A stretch of 8,179 nucleotides of DNA from Desulfuromonadales bacterium C00003068 (GCA_001751155.1 MAXR01000325.1:1-8179), one strand, 5' to 3'; shown: positions 1 to 7,669, numbered from the stretch's first letter. Translations and numbers: made by a program. The notes: generated by a model from the sequence alone, not told the origin.

Positions 1-414
1 GGAGTTCAGTTCCATTTTGACCCTGAAACGGGTCGTTATATTTTTCTCGAAATCAATCCACGCTTTAGTGGTGGATTGCCCACCGTTGTCATGGCTGGCT
101 TTGAAGCTCCATTTAATCTATGGCAGAGTCACTTTGATCCGCAAAACCTTCGTAAAACTCACTACAAAATTGGTTTACGTTCCAGAATTCTAGGCGGTGA
201 TGCCAATTGGTTTTTGGGCCAGTTGCGCCAGGATGAATTACCGCCCGGACAACATCATCTAAGCAAAATCAACGCTGCGTTGACCCTACTATGGCACTGT
301 GGCCCGTGGACCAAAGATGATTCATTTATGCTGATTGATTTAAAACCATTTTTGGTCGATTTCAAGCAAATGTTAAAAAAACTTGGAGCACGTGGACACG
401 AGATCGTTAACTGA
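1..414 (+). CDS. ATP-grasp ligase, C-terminal fragment (5' end outside window)
   Basis: The reading frame is open from the first base and ends at TGA 412-414, leaving 137 residues. The fragment begins GVQFHFDPETGRYIFLEINP and continues RFSGGLPTVVMAGFEAP. The E-I-N-P-R-F-S-G-G signature is the metal- and ATP-binding end of ATP-grasp enzymes related to the carbamoyl-phosphate synthase large subunit and PylC; its Glu and Asn hold Mg2+. These enzymes join a carboxylate to an amine, thiol or similar group through an acyl phosphate. The first ATG (76) lies after the signature, so it is internal and not the start. The remaining ~100 residues are a C-terminal extension I cannot assign; it ends with a basic helix-like stretch (MLKKLGARGH). 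The ATP-grasp N-domain and substrate-specific part lie upstream of the window. The substrate is unknown; an amino-acid or peptide ligase role in the locus is inference. Confidence 0.85.
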   Translation, partial: GVQFHFDPETGRYIFLEINPRFSGGLPTVVMAGFEAPFNLWQSHFDPQNLRKTHYKIGLRSRILGGDANWFLGQLRQDELPPGQHHLSKINAALTLLWHCGPWTKDDSFMLIDLKPFLVDFKQMLKKLGARGHEIVN

Positions 415-450
415 GTTGTTATTGAGCTGAATAGTGTGAATGAACTGAAT

Positions 451-457
451 GGGGGGG
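451..457 (+). promoter_or_regulatory. G7 run just before the deacetylase start, in place of a normal ribosome binding site
   Basis: Seven consecutive G residues lie two bases before ATG 460. This is the only purine-rich block before that ATG, but it is closer than a usual Shine-Dalgarno site. If translation instead starts at GTG 436, the run is inside the coding sequence and slippage would shift the frame. The run therefore bears directly on start choice. Confidence 0.3.
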
Positions 458-459
458 CT

Positions 460-1467
460 ATGAAGCCCGGTATTTTTATTACATTTGATGTTGAGTGCAG
501 CATGGGGGGAGCATGGAATGATCCGTCAATTCGTCCGATTTCACCACGTTTGGGGATGATGGGCGAATATGGGGAGAATCAGTTTGGCGTTCCACTCATC
601 TGTGATGTACTTAAACGATCCGAGCTTCAGGCCACATTTTTTCTTGAGCCCTTCAATGAAGATCTTGGCTATCCAAATGAAACTGAACCCGTCGCCCGTT
701 TTTTGATTAAGCATGGGCAGGACGTTCAACTACATATTCATCCTAACCATGTTCACTATGGTCAGTGCCAGAGAGGTGAATCTTATCAACGAACTGATCA
801 GATGGCTGATTTAAGTCGTGATCAACAGAAAGAGGTCATTGTTGCTGGCGCTGATCTTTTAGAGTCTTGGACGGGGTCGCGACCGATCGCTTTTCGCGCA
901 GGTAATATGGGCGCTTCGGAAGAGACCTTAGCGGCTCTAATTGATGCAGGCCTTTGGATCGACAGTAGTTATACCTTCCCCTATGTCGGCGGGCAGTGCC
1001 GTTTCATGGAGCAACAACGTTATAACGGTTCGAAATGGTATGGCGATGTTTTGGAGGTCGCTTTGTCAGCGTATCAACAGCCTAATATTCCTGGTCTCCA
1101 TCCTGCAAAGCCTGTCGATCTGATGGGGTCGTCGTTTGAAGAATGTCGCGATGCAGTGAGGATGATTTGCGATGCTGGTGCTGATGCAGTGGTGATTTTA
1201 CACAGCTTTAGTCTATTTAAGGTGCGTGACAAACAATATAACGACGGTAAGTTGAATAAAGTGGTGCTACGCCGTTTTGAAAAGTTTTGTCAGTGGCTTG
1301 ATGATAATCGAAAACAGTACCCAGCAAGAACCTTTGCCGAATTGGGACAATGTGTTCGTGAAAAAAAATACCAACCTAAAGCGGTGCCACCGTGTCGAAT
1401 CAATAAGCCTGTTCGCGCATTAACGAGAAAGGTTGTTCAAGGGATCAACAATTTCTACTGGTTTTAG
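460..1467 (+). CDS. Polysaccharide deacetylase-like protein (NodB-fold, carbohydrate esterase 4-like)
   Basis: 335 residues from ATG 460; the in-frame GTG at 436 would add eight residues (MNELNGGA). I prefer ATG because it gives MKPGIFITFDVE, where the catalytic strand starts near the N-terminus as expected; neither start has a good ribosome binding site. Motifs in order: TFDVE (D10, E12) as the NodB motif-1 equivalent; ATFFLEP (58-64); GQDVQLHIHP (86-95) with H92 and H94 as likely metal ligands; FRAG (145-148), the motif-3-like Arg segment; and VILHSF (245-250), whose H248 matches the C-terminal catalytic His. Family members remove acetyl groups from amino sugars or act on related C-N bonds using a divalent metal. 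There is no signal peptide, so a cytoplasmic role on a glycan precursor is likely. The C-terminus (about 300-335) is basic and ends in aromatics (NNFYWF). The exact substrate is unknown. Confidence 0.85.
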   Translation: MKPGIFITFDVECSMGGAWNDPSIRPISPRLGMMGEYGENQFGVPLICDVLKRSELQATFFLEPFNEDLGYPNETEPVARFLIKHGQDVQLHIHPNHVHYGQCQRGESYQRTDQMADLSRDQQKEVIVAGADLLESWTGSRPIAFRAGNMGASEETLAALIDAGLWIDSSYTFPYVGGQCRFMEQQRYNGSKWYGDVLEVALSAYQQPNIPGLHPAKPVDLMGSSFEECRDAVRMICDAGADAVVILHSFSLFKVRDKQYNDGKLNKVVLRRFEKFCQWLDDNRKQYPARTFAELGQCVREKKYQPKAVPPCRINKPVRALTRKVVQGINNFYWF

Positions 1468-1523
1468 GTTTCTTGGTCTGGTTTCGAAACTATTGGGATT
1501 ATGGATTTTATTGAGAGGTTTTT

Positions 1524-2903
1524 ATGCACCCTATCATCGCCAGAAATATTTTCCATCTACAAGAAAACCTTCTCGGTCGGCCGAGTTTTAAAATTCTGGC
1601 CGAATTACTCAACTCTGAAACTCAGTCACAGGAGCATATTCGGCAATTGCAGCTCAAGCGATTGCAGCAAACGATCCGTTCAGCCTATATCCATAGCCCA
1701 TATTGGTACGATTTGATGAAGTCGGAACAGATCCTGCCAGCGTCCATCACATCACTTGATGACCTGAAGCGTTTCCCATTGTTAACTAAAGAGACCATTC
1801 GTGATCAACGTGAAAAGATGGTTTGGAAGAGTGGAGGCAAACGGATTCAACTGGTTCGCACCAGTGGATCCACGAATGAAGCCCTCGAATTTTACACCTC
1901 GTCGACCCGTGAAGCCCATATCAATGCCGCACGGATGCGCGGGCATCAATGGCTTGGTGTTCGCCGTGGTGAAAAAGAACTTTACTACTGGGGGGCACCT
2001 ATTGAACTGAATAAGCAAGATCGGATTAAGCGGGTGCGTGATTGGTTGATTAATGATGGATTGACCAACGGATTTGAAGTGACCTCAGAGCGACTGAAAG
2101 GCTATTACGAGCAGTGGCTGGCGTGGAAACCAAAATGTATGTTTGGTTATCCAAGCACCCTTGTTCTGACGGTGACGATGGCAGAATCTTTGGGGCTCGA
2201 TTTGAAGAGGTTGAGTCAGTGTGGTCTTGAGGTGATTGTGACCACCAGTGAGATGCTTTCTGATGTCGATCGTCAATTAATTTCTGCTGGTTTTGGTGTG
2301 CCGGTTTACGATTCTTATGGCTTGCGCGAGGCGGGTTTGATTGGTCATGAATGCGAGCACGGCACAATGCACTGTATGGATGAACAAGTCATTCTTGAAA
2401 CGATCGATCCCGTGACTCTTAAACCGACGGACGGTGAAGGTGAACTGGTGGTGACCAATCTTGTTAGTCCAGCTTTTCCAATCATCCGCTACCGTACTGG
2501 CGATATTGTCACCCTGTCGAATAGTTCCTGTCCCTGTGGCAGAAATCTTTCCTCAATAAAGATAAGTGGTGGCCGTGCCGTTGAGTTTGTGGTGACGAAA
2601 GCGGGGAAATGGGTGGTCGGCTACTCGTTTATCTATATTGCTCGTTCGGTTAAAGGGATTGTTAAGTTTCAGGTTATTCAGCAAAAGTTGGGTGAAGTAC
2701 GGGTCAAAGTTGTCGTGGATCATTGTTTTCCAGCCGATGGCATTGAACAGGTTAAAACTCAGGTTTCGAAACGGCTCGGTGGCGATGATCTGGTTGTTGT
2801 CGATATTGTCGACGATATTCAGCCAGCGAAATCTGGAAAATATCGTCCTGTGATCAGTAATGTTGCCGAGGCATTGTATCAGGATAGAAACTTTGAGGTG
2901 TGA
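1524..2903 (+). CDS. CapK/PaaK-family adenylate-forming enzyme (phenylacetate-CoA ligase-like)
   Basis: 459 residues from ATG 1524, which follows GAGAGG (1513-1518) at 5-base spacing. Features of the AMP-forming superfamily in order: an N-terminal helical part with SPYWYDLM (58-65), typical of CapK proteins; FPLLTKETIR (84-93); the phosphate loop RTSGSTNEALEF (112-123); FGYPS (207-211); YDSYGLREA (262-270), the adenine/Mg motif; IRYRTGDIV (321-329), with the ribose-binding Asp; and a small C-terminal domain with AKSGKYR (435-441), holding the likely catalytic Lys. The region HECEHGTMHC (275-284) plus CPCGR (336-340) is Cys/His-rich and could bind zinc, as in several PaaK-like enzymes. The enzyme should activate a carboxylic acid as acyl-adenylate. 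CapK homologues are common in capsule and exopolysaccharide clusters, where substrates are mostly unproven. No carrier protein is visible here. Confidence 0.9.
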   Translation: MHPIIARNIFHLQENLLGRPSFKILAELLNSETQSQEHIRQLQLKRLQQTIRSAYIHSPYWYDLMKSEQILPASITSLDDLKRFPLLTKETIRDQREKMVWKSGGKRIQLVRTSGSTNEALEFYTSSTREAHINAARMRGHQWLGVRRGEKELYYWGAPIELNKQDRIKRVRDWLINDGLTNGFEVTSERLKGYYEQWLAWKPKCMFGYPSTLVLTVTMAESLGLDLKRLSQCGLEVIVTTSEMLSDVDRQLISAGFGVPVYDSYGLREAGLIGHECEHGTMHCMDEQVILETIDPVTLKPTDGEGELVVTNLVSPAFPIIRYRTGDIVTLSNSSCPCGRNLSSIKISGGRAVEFVVTKAGKWVVGYSFIYIARSVKGIVKFQVIQQKLGEVRVKVVVDHCFPADGIEQVKTQVSKRLGGDDLVVVDIVDDIQPAKSGKYRPVISNVAEALYQDRNFEV

Positions 2904-2925
2904 CAACAGACCTTATCCCGTGAAT

Positions 2926-2930
2926 AAAGG
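2926..2930 (+). promoter_or_regulatory. Ribosome binding site AAAGG selecting ATG 2940
   Basis: AAAGG ends nine bases before ATG 2940 and directly abuts the alternative TTG at 2931, which it could not serve. It supports ATG 2940 as the start of the exported protein. Confidence 0.55.
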
Positions 2931-2939
2931 TTGTTTCTT

Positions 2940-5000
2940 ATGAATATGCGTCTCCAACGACATATCTTTGCCGTAATTTTTATGCTGCTGTCGCTTATTG
3001 TCGGTATTTATCCAGCAAACAGTTGGTGCGCCATTGAACCGTCACAAGTGTTAGTTCTTTACAATGCTGATTGGACGGAAGATTTGCCACTGACTGAAAC
3101 AGGTCAGGATTCAAAAGAGATTGCTGATTATTATGTGCGTATGCATACCGATCCTAATAGTGGTGAAAAACCATATGTTCTTGGGCTTAGTTGTCAGCAT
3201 GGGATTAAAATTATTGATGAAGTGTGTCATCTAAATCAGAGTCATTTGCAAGAGGAGAGCGACGATAATCGAGCTGGAGTTGAATTGATTAAACGGCGCT
3301 GGTTGGTTGATTCCGCTGCTCTTGAAAGTGAACTTAGAGATAGTCGTTTAGTAGAATTTGCGCTCCCCGGTGGCTCAAATGTTTGGAATGTTGAAACTCT
3401 TCAACTATGGCTAGAACCAGAGAATGGGTCCAATCTTGTCGTTGTTGAAAATGGTTTAATTGAGGTATCTGGTCAGGTTAGCGGAAACTACGGTAACGAT
3501 TGGACCATACGTTTGAACGCAAGATCCTTTTTCCCCGGCAAAGTGAAAGTTCACGCCTCCTGTGAAACAGTTGATGGTAAAAAGTCGATATGGGCGGCAA
3601 TTTATACAGATATTGACAATGTGACGTTCAGTCGCACTGGTAGCGATGGGCAACGCGACGACCAAAACTATCTTGAAGATATCGAATTGCCACTTAAGGC
3701 GTTTCTTGAAAATCCAGACAATTCACGCCCCGATGGTACCTTACTTAAAGATCATATCCTTTTTATTGTTGTCGCCTATGGCCTGCCACGTACCGCTACA
3801 GCCCCGTATGGTATCGCCCGAGGCGTTACCGAAAAACTGAATGATTTTGGTGCAATTATCGATCTTGGTCAACGTATTCAGCTCCTTTATTATGATGTCG
3901 AAAAGGTGGTGGGTGTGCAACCAAAGCCGTGTCGATTAGTGGCTAAGGGGCCATTTACCCCTTTTTTCTTTCGAGCACCACAAGCGTGGCCTCTCTTTGG
4001 TAAAGCAAATCCGTTTGTCCATCAGCAACTGTATCAGAAAGAAAAAAAATCATTTGTAGGTTTGCAAGATCCACCTCTGTTTAGCCAACAAAATAGAAAA
4101 AAAGATAGCGACCATCATTTATATTTTGTCATGCGTATTGATGCACCAAATCCATTACAGGCGCGTGGTTTGATTGATCGTGCGGTCTATGCGTCCAAAT
4201 ACGCTGGCCCTCAAATGGGAATGACATCAGGGCTGTTGCAGCCGCAACAAAAACAACAACTTGGTAAATCAAAAATTGGCCAGTGGCTTTTGGAAAAGGG
4301 CTTTCATCATCTTTACAATACTGGCAGAAGTAAATGCGCCTTGGAATTTTTCCATTTAGCACCATCTAAAACCTACTTTAATCGTGATCCAGTATATCTC
4401 CCCGGAGGGATAGGGGGAACGGTGATCTCGCACAATGGTTGGAATCGTGGTGAAATGTTGCAGGATCTATCACGTGGTGTAACGGCGACGATTGGTGCCG
4501 CTAGAGTTTATGGTGGTGCTCCGCATATTCATAATAAAAGTTGGTGGGATGATGAGATTCTCTATCCATATCTCATTCAAGGTAGAAGCCTCGGTGAAGT
4601 TTTTTTGATGAATCAAGTACACCTAGGCTGGATTGCAACTTTCGTTGGTGATCCACTTTATCGCTTGCCAATAATTCCTGTTAACGATGTTTCGGTACCT
4701 ACGTTTGATGAAACTTTGGATGTTCATGTTTGGACCAAAGAGGGTGAAAACAATGAAAAAGAGGTTTGGTTGATGGTCAACCTTGGCAGTACTCCTAATG
4801 TGCCAGAAACAGCTCAACTACGAGCTAAACTGGCTGATATAACCACTGTTGTTTGTCCGACTTTTGAGTCACAACCTTACGGACGTTTGGGGACGGTCAC
4901 TGAGGTTTGTGGCCGCACTTGGCAGTTGGAGGTCATTGATCCATATGGGAATCGTTGTGTGAAGGATGTGTTAATCCAGTGTGACAACAGCACTCATTAG
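2940..5000 (+). CDS. Large exported TIGR03790-like protein with inserted and C-terminal extra domains
   Basis: 686 residues from ATG 2940, chosen over TTG 2931 by the AAAGG site. The N-terminus is a signal peptide: basic MNMRLQRH, hydrophobic core at 9-25, possible cleavage after ANS (26-28). The mature part opens SQVLVLYNADWTEDLPLTET followed by SKEIADYYVRMH, the opening of TIGR03790 proteins. Other matching blocks are HILFIVVAYGLPR (272-284), LYFVMRIDAPNPLQARGLID (394-413), GGTVISHNGWN (492-502), SRGVTATIGAARVYGG (511-526) and FVGDPLYRLP (568-577). A beta-rich stretch at about 130-235 interrupts the core, and a tail at about 580-686 looks like an Ig-type beta domain. TIGR03790 has no established function; from memory it occurs in species that carry exosortase. 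Ten Cys lie at or after residue 30, compatible with disulfides in the periplasm. A hydrolase or glycan-processing role is only a guess. Confidence 0.8.
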   Translation: MNMRLQRHIFAVIFMLLSLIVGIYPANSWCAIEPSQVLVLYNADWTEDLPLTETGQDSKEIADYYVRMHTDPNSGEKPYVLGLSCQHGIKIIDEVCHLNQSHLQEESDDNRAGVELIKRRWLVDSAALESELRDSRLVEFALPGGSNVWNVETLQLWLEPENGSNLVVVENGLIEVSGQVSGNYGNDWTIRLNARSFFPGKVKVHASCETVDGKKSIWAAIYTDIDNVTFSRTGSDGQRDDQNYLEDIELPLKAFLENPDNSRPDGTLLKDHILFIVVAYGLPRTATAPYGIARGVTEKLNDFGAIIDLGQRIQLLYYDVEKVVGVQPKPCRLVAKGPFTPFFFRAPQAWPLFGKANPFVHQQLYQKEKKSFVGLQDPPLFSQQNRKKDSDHHLYFVMRIDAPNPLQARGLIDRAVYASKYAGPQMGMTSGLLQPQQKQQLGKSKIGQWLLEKGFHHLYNTGRSKCALEFFHLAPSKTYFNRDPVYLPGGIGGTVISHNGWNRGEMLQDLSRGVTATIGAARVYGGAPHIHNKSWWDDEILYPYLIQGRSLGEVFLMNQVHLGWIATFVGDPLYRLPIIPVNDVSVPTFDETLDVHVWTKEGENNEKEVWLMVNLGSTPNVPETAQLRAKLADITTVVCPTFESQPYGRLGTVTEVCGRTWQLEVIDPYGNRCVKDVLIQCDNSTH

Positions 5001-5180
5001 ATTGGGGTTTCGAGAATAGTGGTTGAAATTGTACTGAATAATTTAAAAATTAGGTTAAGGCACTTTTAATTATCTGATTATCGGTTAGTTTTAATAGAAC
5101 AAGCTGGTTTTTTAAATGGTGTGTCGTCACTGCTATTGATTTTAAGAATGATTTATTTAGCGAATTGTTAAGGTGAAAAT
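5001..5180. other. AT-rich intergenic region, 180 bases
   Basis: This is the longest gap in the window and it is clearly richer in A+T than the flanking genes. I see no open frame with a ribosome binding site, no stable hairpin followed by a T run, and no tRNA-like fold. TTGAAA (5023-5028), 16 bases, then AAAAAT (5045-5050) is a weak sigma-70-like arrangement, and TTTTAAT occurs twice (5064-5070, 5089-5095). It may carry a promoter for the M55 gene and the genes after it. Confidence 0.4.
5170..5176 (+). promoter_or_regulatory. Ribosome binding site AAGGTGA selecting TTG 5181
   Basis: AAGGTGA matches the 3' half of the Shine-Dalgarno consensus and ends four bases before TTG 5181. The in-frame ATG 5190 would be 13 bases away, too far for good use. 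The site therefore favours the TTG start, in agreement with the N-terminal alignment of the protein family. Confidence 0.65.
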
Positions 5181-5966
5181 TTGAAATTTATGATCGCAGT
5201 TGACTGTGAAGGTGCAGCCTGTGTTGTCGGTGAGCCAGGGATGTCACTCAGCAATTCGAGTAACATGGCGTTTGCTAGGGAGCAAGCGACCCGTGAGACA
5301 AATGCTGCTGTTCGAGCACTTTTTGATGTCGGCGCAGAAAAGGTTGTTGTTTGGGATAGTCATGGAGATGGTGCAAATATTCTCTTTGATCAATTAGATC
5401 AACGCTGCGAAATACTATTAGGCGTGGGTTTTAATCGTCGTTTCCCTGAGCTTGATGAAACTTATTCTGGGGTATTGATGATCGGTTATCACGCTATGGC
5501 GGGAACCGTAAATGGGGTTCTAGCGCACACTTACAGCTCAGATGCTTACCATGCCATTCGCGTCAACGGTATGGAGGTTGGTGAGATCGCGCTTGATGCG
5601 TCGGTGGCCGGCGAACGGAAGGTGCCACTTATTTTTGTAGCCAGCGACGACAAAGGTTGTGCCGAGTCGCTCGAATTTATGCCCTGGGTTAAAACGGTAG
5701 AAACCAAAAGAGGCTTGGGGCGCCATTGTGCTTATAGTAAACATCCGGCGGTGGTTGAAAAACAGATCTATGGAACCGTTTGTGTGGCGGTGGAGGAGCT
5801 AGCTCAAATGAAGCCATTTTTGTTTAAGAATCCAGTGCAGATTGAAATTCAATTTGAACAATTTATTCAGCTTCTCAAGGCGCGAATTCGTCGACAGGGA
5901 TGGTCTATGTCTGGACTGAAAACGCTCAAGGCATTGTTGCCGAACATGCTGGAATGGAAGTGTTGA
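5181..5966 (+). CDS. M55-family zinc D-aminopeptidase (DppA-like)
   Basis: 261 residues, starting at TTG 5181 behind a good ribosome binding site. This start gives MKFMIAVDCEG, which lines up with the MKxxISxDxEG opening of M55 peptidases; ATG 5190 would cut the first strand. All expected zinc-site residues are visible: D8 and E10 (VDCEG), H61 (WDSHGDG), H104 (GYHAMAG) and E135 (VGEIALDA). The likely catalytic H116 is in LAHTYSS. The B. subtilis equivalents are D8, E10, H60, H104, E133 and H115. Family members release D-amino acids such as D-Ala from short peptides and form a decameric ring. No signal peptide is present, so it should be cytoplasmic. The length is near the family norm (about 275). 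The C-terminus (GWSMSGLKTLK to the end) is divergent but plausible. In a glycan locus it may trim or, in reverse, handle a D-amino-acid-containing intermediate; that is inference. Confidence 0.92.
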   Translation: MKFMIAVDCEGAACVVGEPGMSLSNSSNMAFAREQATRETNAAVRALFDVGAEKVVVWDSHGDGANILFDQLDQRCEILLGVGFNRRFPELDETYSGVLMIGYHAMAGTVNGVLAHTYSSDAYHAIRVNGMEVGEIALDASVAGERKVPLIFVASDDKGCAESLEFMPWVKTVETKRGLGRHCAYSKHPAVVEKQIYGTVCVAVEELAQMKPFLFKNPVQIEIQFEQFIQLLKARIRRQGWSMSGLKTLKALLPNMLEWKC

Positions 5967-6057
5967 TAAATGGTGAACAGGTCGTTTTGTGGACTTTTCA
6001 GTTATGAGAGATCTGATTTTTTGACCGTATAAAAAATATCAGGAAACCAAATTTATT

Positions 6058-7608
6058 ATGACCAGTGCAAAAGTTATTACTCGTAATCTGTTTGCCAACT
6101 GGATTGGCCATGGAAGTAATCTTGTGGTGATGTTCTTTTTGTCGCCGTTTATTGTCCACACCCTAGGAGTTACACAGTATGGGGTTTGGCAGATTCTGAC
6201 CGTATTAACAGGCTATATGGGGATTCTCGATCTCGGGGTAAGGGCAAGCACTGGGCGATATATCATCCTTTATCTGGGCAAAAAGGAATTTGATAAAGTT
6301 GATGAGACCATTCGCACTGGGTTAGGGATGTACACCGCTCTCGGCGGATTAATTTTTCTTTCAGGGTGCATTCTCGGAGTTTTTTTCCCCGTCCTTTTTC
6401 CTTCGGTGCCGCAGGAGTACCGTTTTACCGTGGCTATCCTTTTGCCCGTGTTAGCGGTAAATATCTGGATTTCAGCTGTTCGCACCGTGCTCTCCAGTGT
6501 GTTGTCAGCACATGATCGTTTCGATCTTGCACGTGGTTCAGATCTGGTGATGCTGGCGGTAAGGACCCTTGGGACGATTTTCGCTTTGATTTGGGGTTTT
6601 GGTCTGGTGGGTTTGGCTGTGGCTGTTATTGGCTGCAACATTGTTGGCTTAACGATTAACTTTTTTCTGGCTCGACGCGTTCACCACGGTCTGTGTTTAT
6701 GGCCACTGTTATTTAAAAGGGAGCGAATTAGTGAACTGTATCGATATGGTCTCGGGGCTTTCGCCATCGCTATCTGTGGCAAGATCATTGGCCAAACGGA
6801 CTTAGTCCTTGTTGGTAATTTGATCAACCTTGAGGCGGTTGCCATATACAGTGTTGGGGCGATGTTGCTCTATTACTCCGACACCCTTCTTGGTCAGATC
6901 ACCACGACTTTGTTTCCCCCACTGCAAAGGGCGATCGCAGCGGGTGAGATGGATTCGGCACGCCGACTTGTTTTTAGGCAGGTTAGATTATCGATGGTTT
7001 TGGGCCTGTTGATGTATGTCGGTTATTTTACTTTTTGTGAATCCTTTATCAACTTGTGGATGTTTCATCCCGATATTTTTCCTTTGGCGGCGGTGAAAAG
7101 TGCAGCACAGGTGATGGCGATACTGTCCTGTTCAAAATTGTTGACTCTATTTGGTTTTGGCAGCAGGACGGTTCTCGCAGCAACTGGCCACATTGGTTTT
7201 GCGGCCAAAATGACGGTTGTTGAGTCACTTACGAACTTGTTGCTTTCCATTATTTTTGTTGTTGTTTTCGATCTTGGTCTTATCGGAGTGGCTTTAGGTA
7301 CCTTGGTTGCTCGTTTATTAACCACGACAGCAGTATTACCTTTGTATGCGTGTAAGAAAATGGGAATAAATGTTTGCCATTTTGTCACTGAAATTGGAGG
7401 ACGAGGAATTGTCGCAGGAATGTGTTTTCTCGTGGCGGCATCGAGTGTTCAGCGACTTTTACCCAGTAGCAATTGGCTAGAATTTTTTATACAGGTTGCC
7501 GTCGCGGTGGTGTTGTATTGCCCAATCGCTCTTTTGTTTCTTGTGCCGCGTGATGATCGGAAAATTATCTTCACTAAATTTCGTAACACTGTTCAGGGGA
7601 ATGTTTGA
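6058..7608 (+). CDS. Wzx/MATE-like polysaccharide flippase (oligosaccharide exporter family)
   Basis: 516 residues from ATG 6058; AGGAAA (6041-6046) lies 11 bases upstream, a somewhat long spacing. The protein is an integral membrane protein with about 12-14 hydrophobic segments spread from residue 12 to 497. Its opening, NLFANWIGHGSNLVVMFFLS followed by PFIVHTLGVTQYGVWQ and LDLGV, is typical of the polysaccharide synthesis / MurJ-Wzx (MOP) superfamily. Later landmarks are LVLVGNLINLEAVAIYSVG (249-267) at the start of the second half and IGVALGTLVARL (409-420). Basic loops (for example 205-225, LARRVHH and FKRERI) fit the cytoplasmic side. The family flips lipid-linked oligosaccharides across the inner membrane, which places the locus in surface glycan assembly. 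The specific substrate cannot be read from sequence. The gap to the preceding gene is 91 bases. Confidence 0.92.
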   Translation: MTSAKVITRNLFANWIGHGSNLVVMFFLSPFIVHTLGVTQYGVWQILTVLTGYMGILDLGVRASTGRYIILYLGKKEFDKVDETIRTGLGMYTALGGLIFLSGCILGVFFPVLFPSVPQEYRFTVAILLPVLAVNIWISAVRTVLSSVLSAHDRFDLARGSDLVMLAVRTLGTIFALIWGFGLVGLAVAVIGCNIVGLTINFFLARRVHHGLCLWPLLFKRERISELYRYGLGAFAIAICGKIIGQTDLVLVGNLINLEAVAIYSVGAMLLYYSDTLLGQITTTLFPPLQRAIAAGEMDSARRLVFRQVRLSMVLGLLMYVGYFTFCESFINLWMFHPDIFPLAAVKSAAQVMAILSCSKLLTLFGFGSRTVLAATGHIGFAAKMTVVESLTNLLLSIIFVVVFDLGLIGVALGTLVARLLTTTAVLPLYACKKMGINVCHFVTEIGGRGIVAGMCFLVAASSVQRLLPSSNWLEFFIQVAVAVVLYCPIALLFLVPRDDRKIIFTKFRNTVQGNV

Positions 7609-7631
7609 AGAAATAAAAATTTCCTCAAATT

Positions 7632-7659
7632 TTGTCTTTATAGGGATGCCATTTATTAT
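7632..7659 (+). promoter_or_regulatory. Weak sigma-70-like promoter candidate before the AsnB-like gene
   Basis: TTGTCT (7632-7637), a 16-base spacer, then TATTAT (7654-7659). The -10 matches five of six consensus bases and the -35 four. The transcript start would fall near 7666, leaving the GGAGGT site only just inside the message, so read-through from upstream genes remains at least as likely. Confidence 0.2.
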
Positions 7660-7669
7660 AAAAAGAGGT

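Noticed and set aside
2050..2367. 105-codon open frame on the minus strand inside the CapK-like gene.
   Set aside because: It is antisense to conserved motifs of the AMP-forming enzyme and has a composition typical of a shadow frame.
2799..2821. Repeated GTCGA/GATATT pattern with an imperfect palindrome around GTCGAC.
   Set aside because: It lies inside the CapK-like coding region and encodes the repetitive segment VVDIVDDIQ; codon repetition explains it.
5858..6007. Alternative frame overlapping the 3' end of the M55 gene, reading MVYVWTENAQGIVAEHAGME from ATG 5900 and ending at 6005-6007; considered as a frameshifted true C-terminus.
   Set aside because: It looks protein-like, but it is blocked by a stop at 5855 and lacks a ribosome binding site. 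The annotated frame keeps its helix and terminal pattern (RRQGWSM ... LEWKC) at a length near the family norm, so no frameshift is needed. Alignment of M55 C-termini would settle it.
6021..6040. TTGACC followed closely by TATAAAAAATAT upstream of the flippase, considered as a promoter.
   Set aside because: The two elements are only two bases apart, and no -35 lies at the correct distance from the TATAAA.
6270..6641. 123-codon open frame on the minus strand inside the flippase gene.
   Set aside because: It is antisense to a clear membrane protein gene, has low-complexity basic composition and no recognisable family, so it is a shadow frame.
7610..7623. GAAAT-AAAA-ATTTC hairpin after the flippase stop, considered as a terminator.
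   Set aside because: The stem is five pairs, mostly A-T, with no T run after it; it would be too weak.
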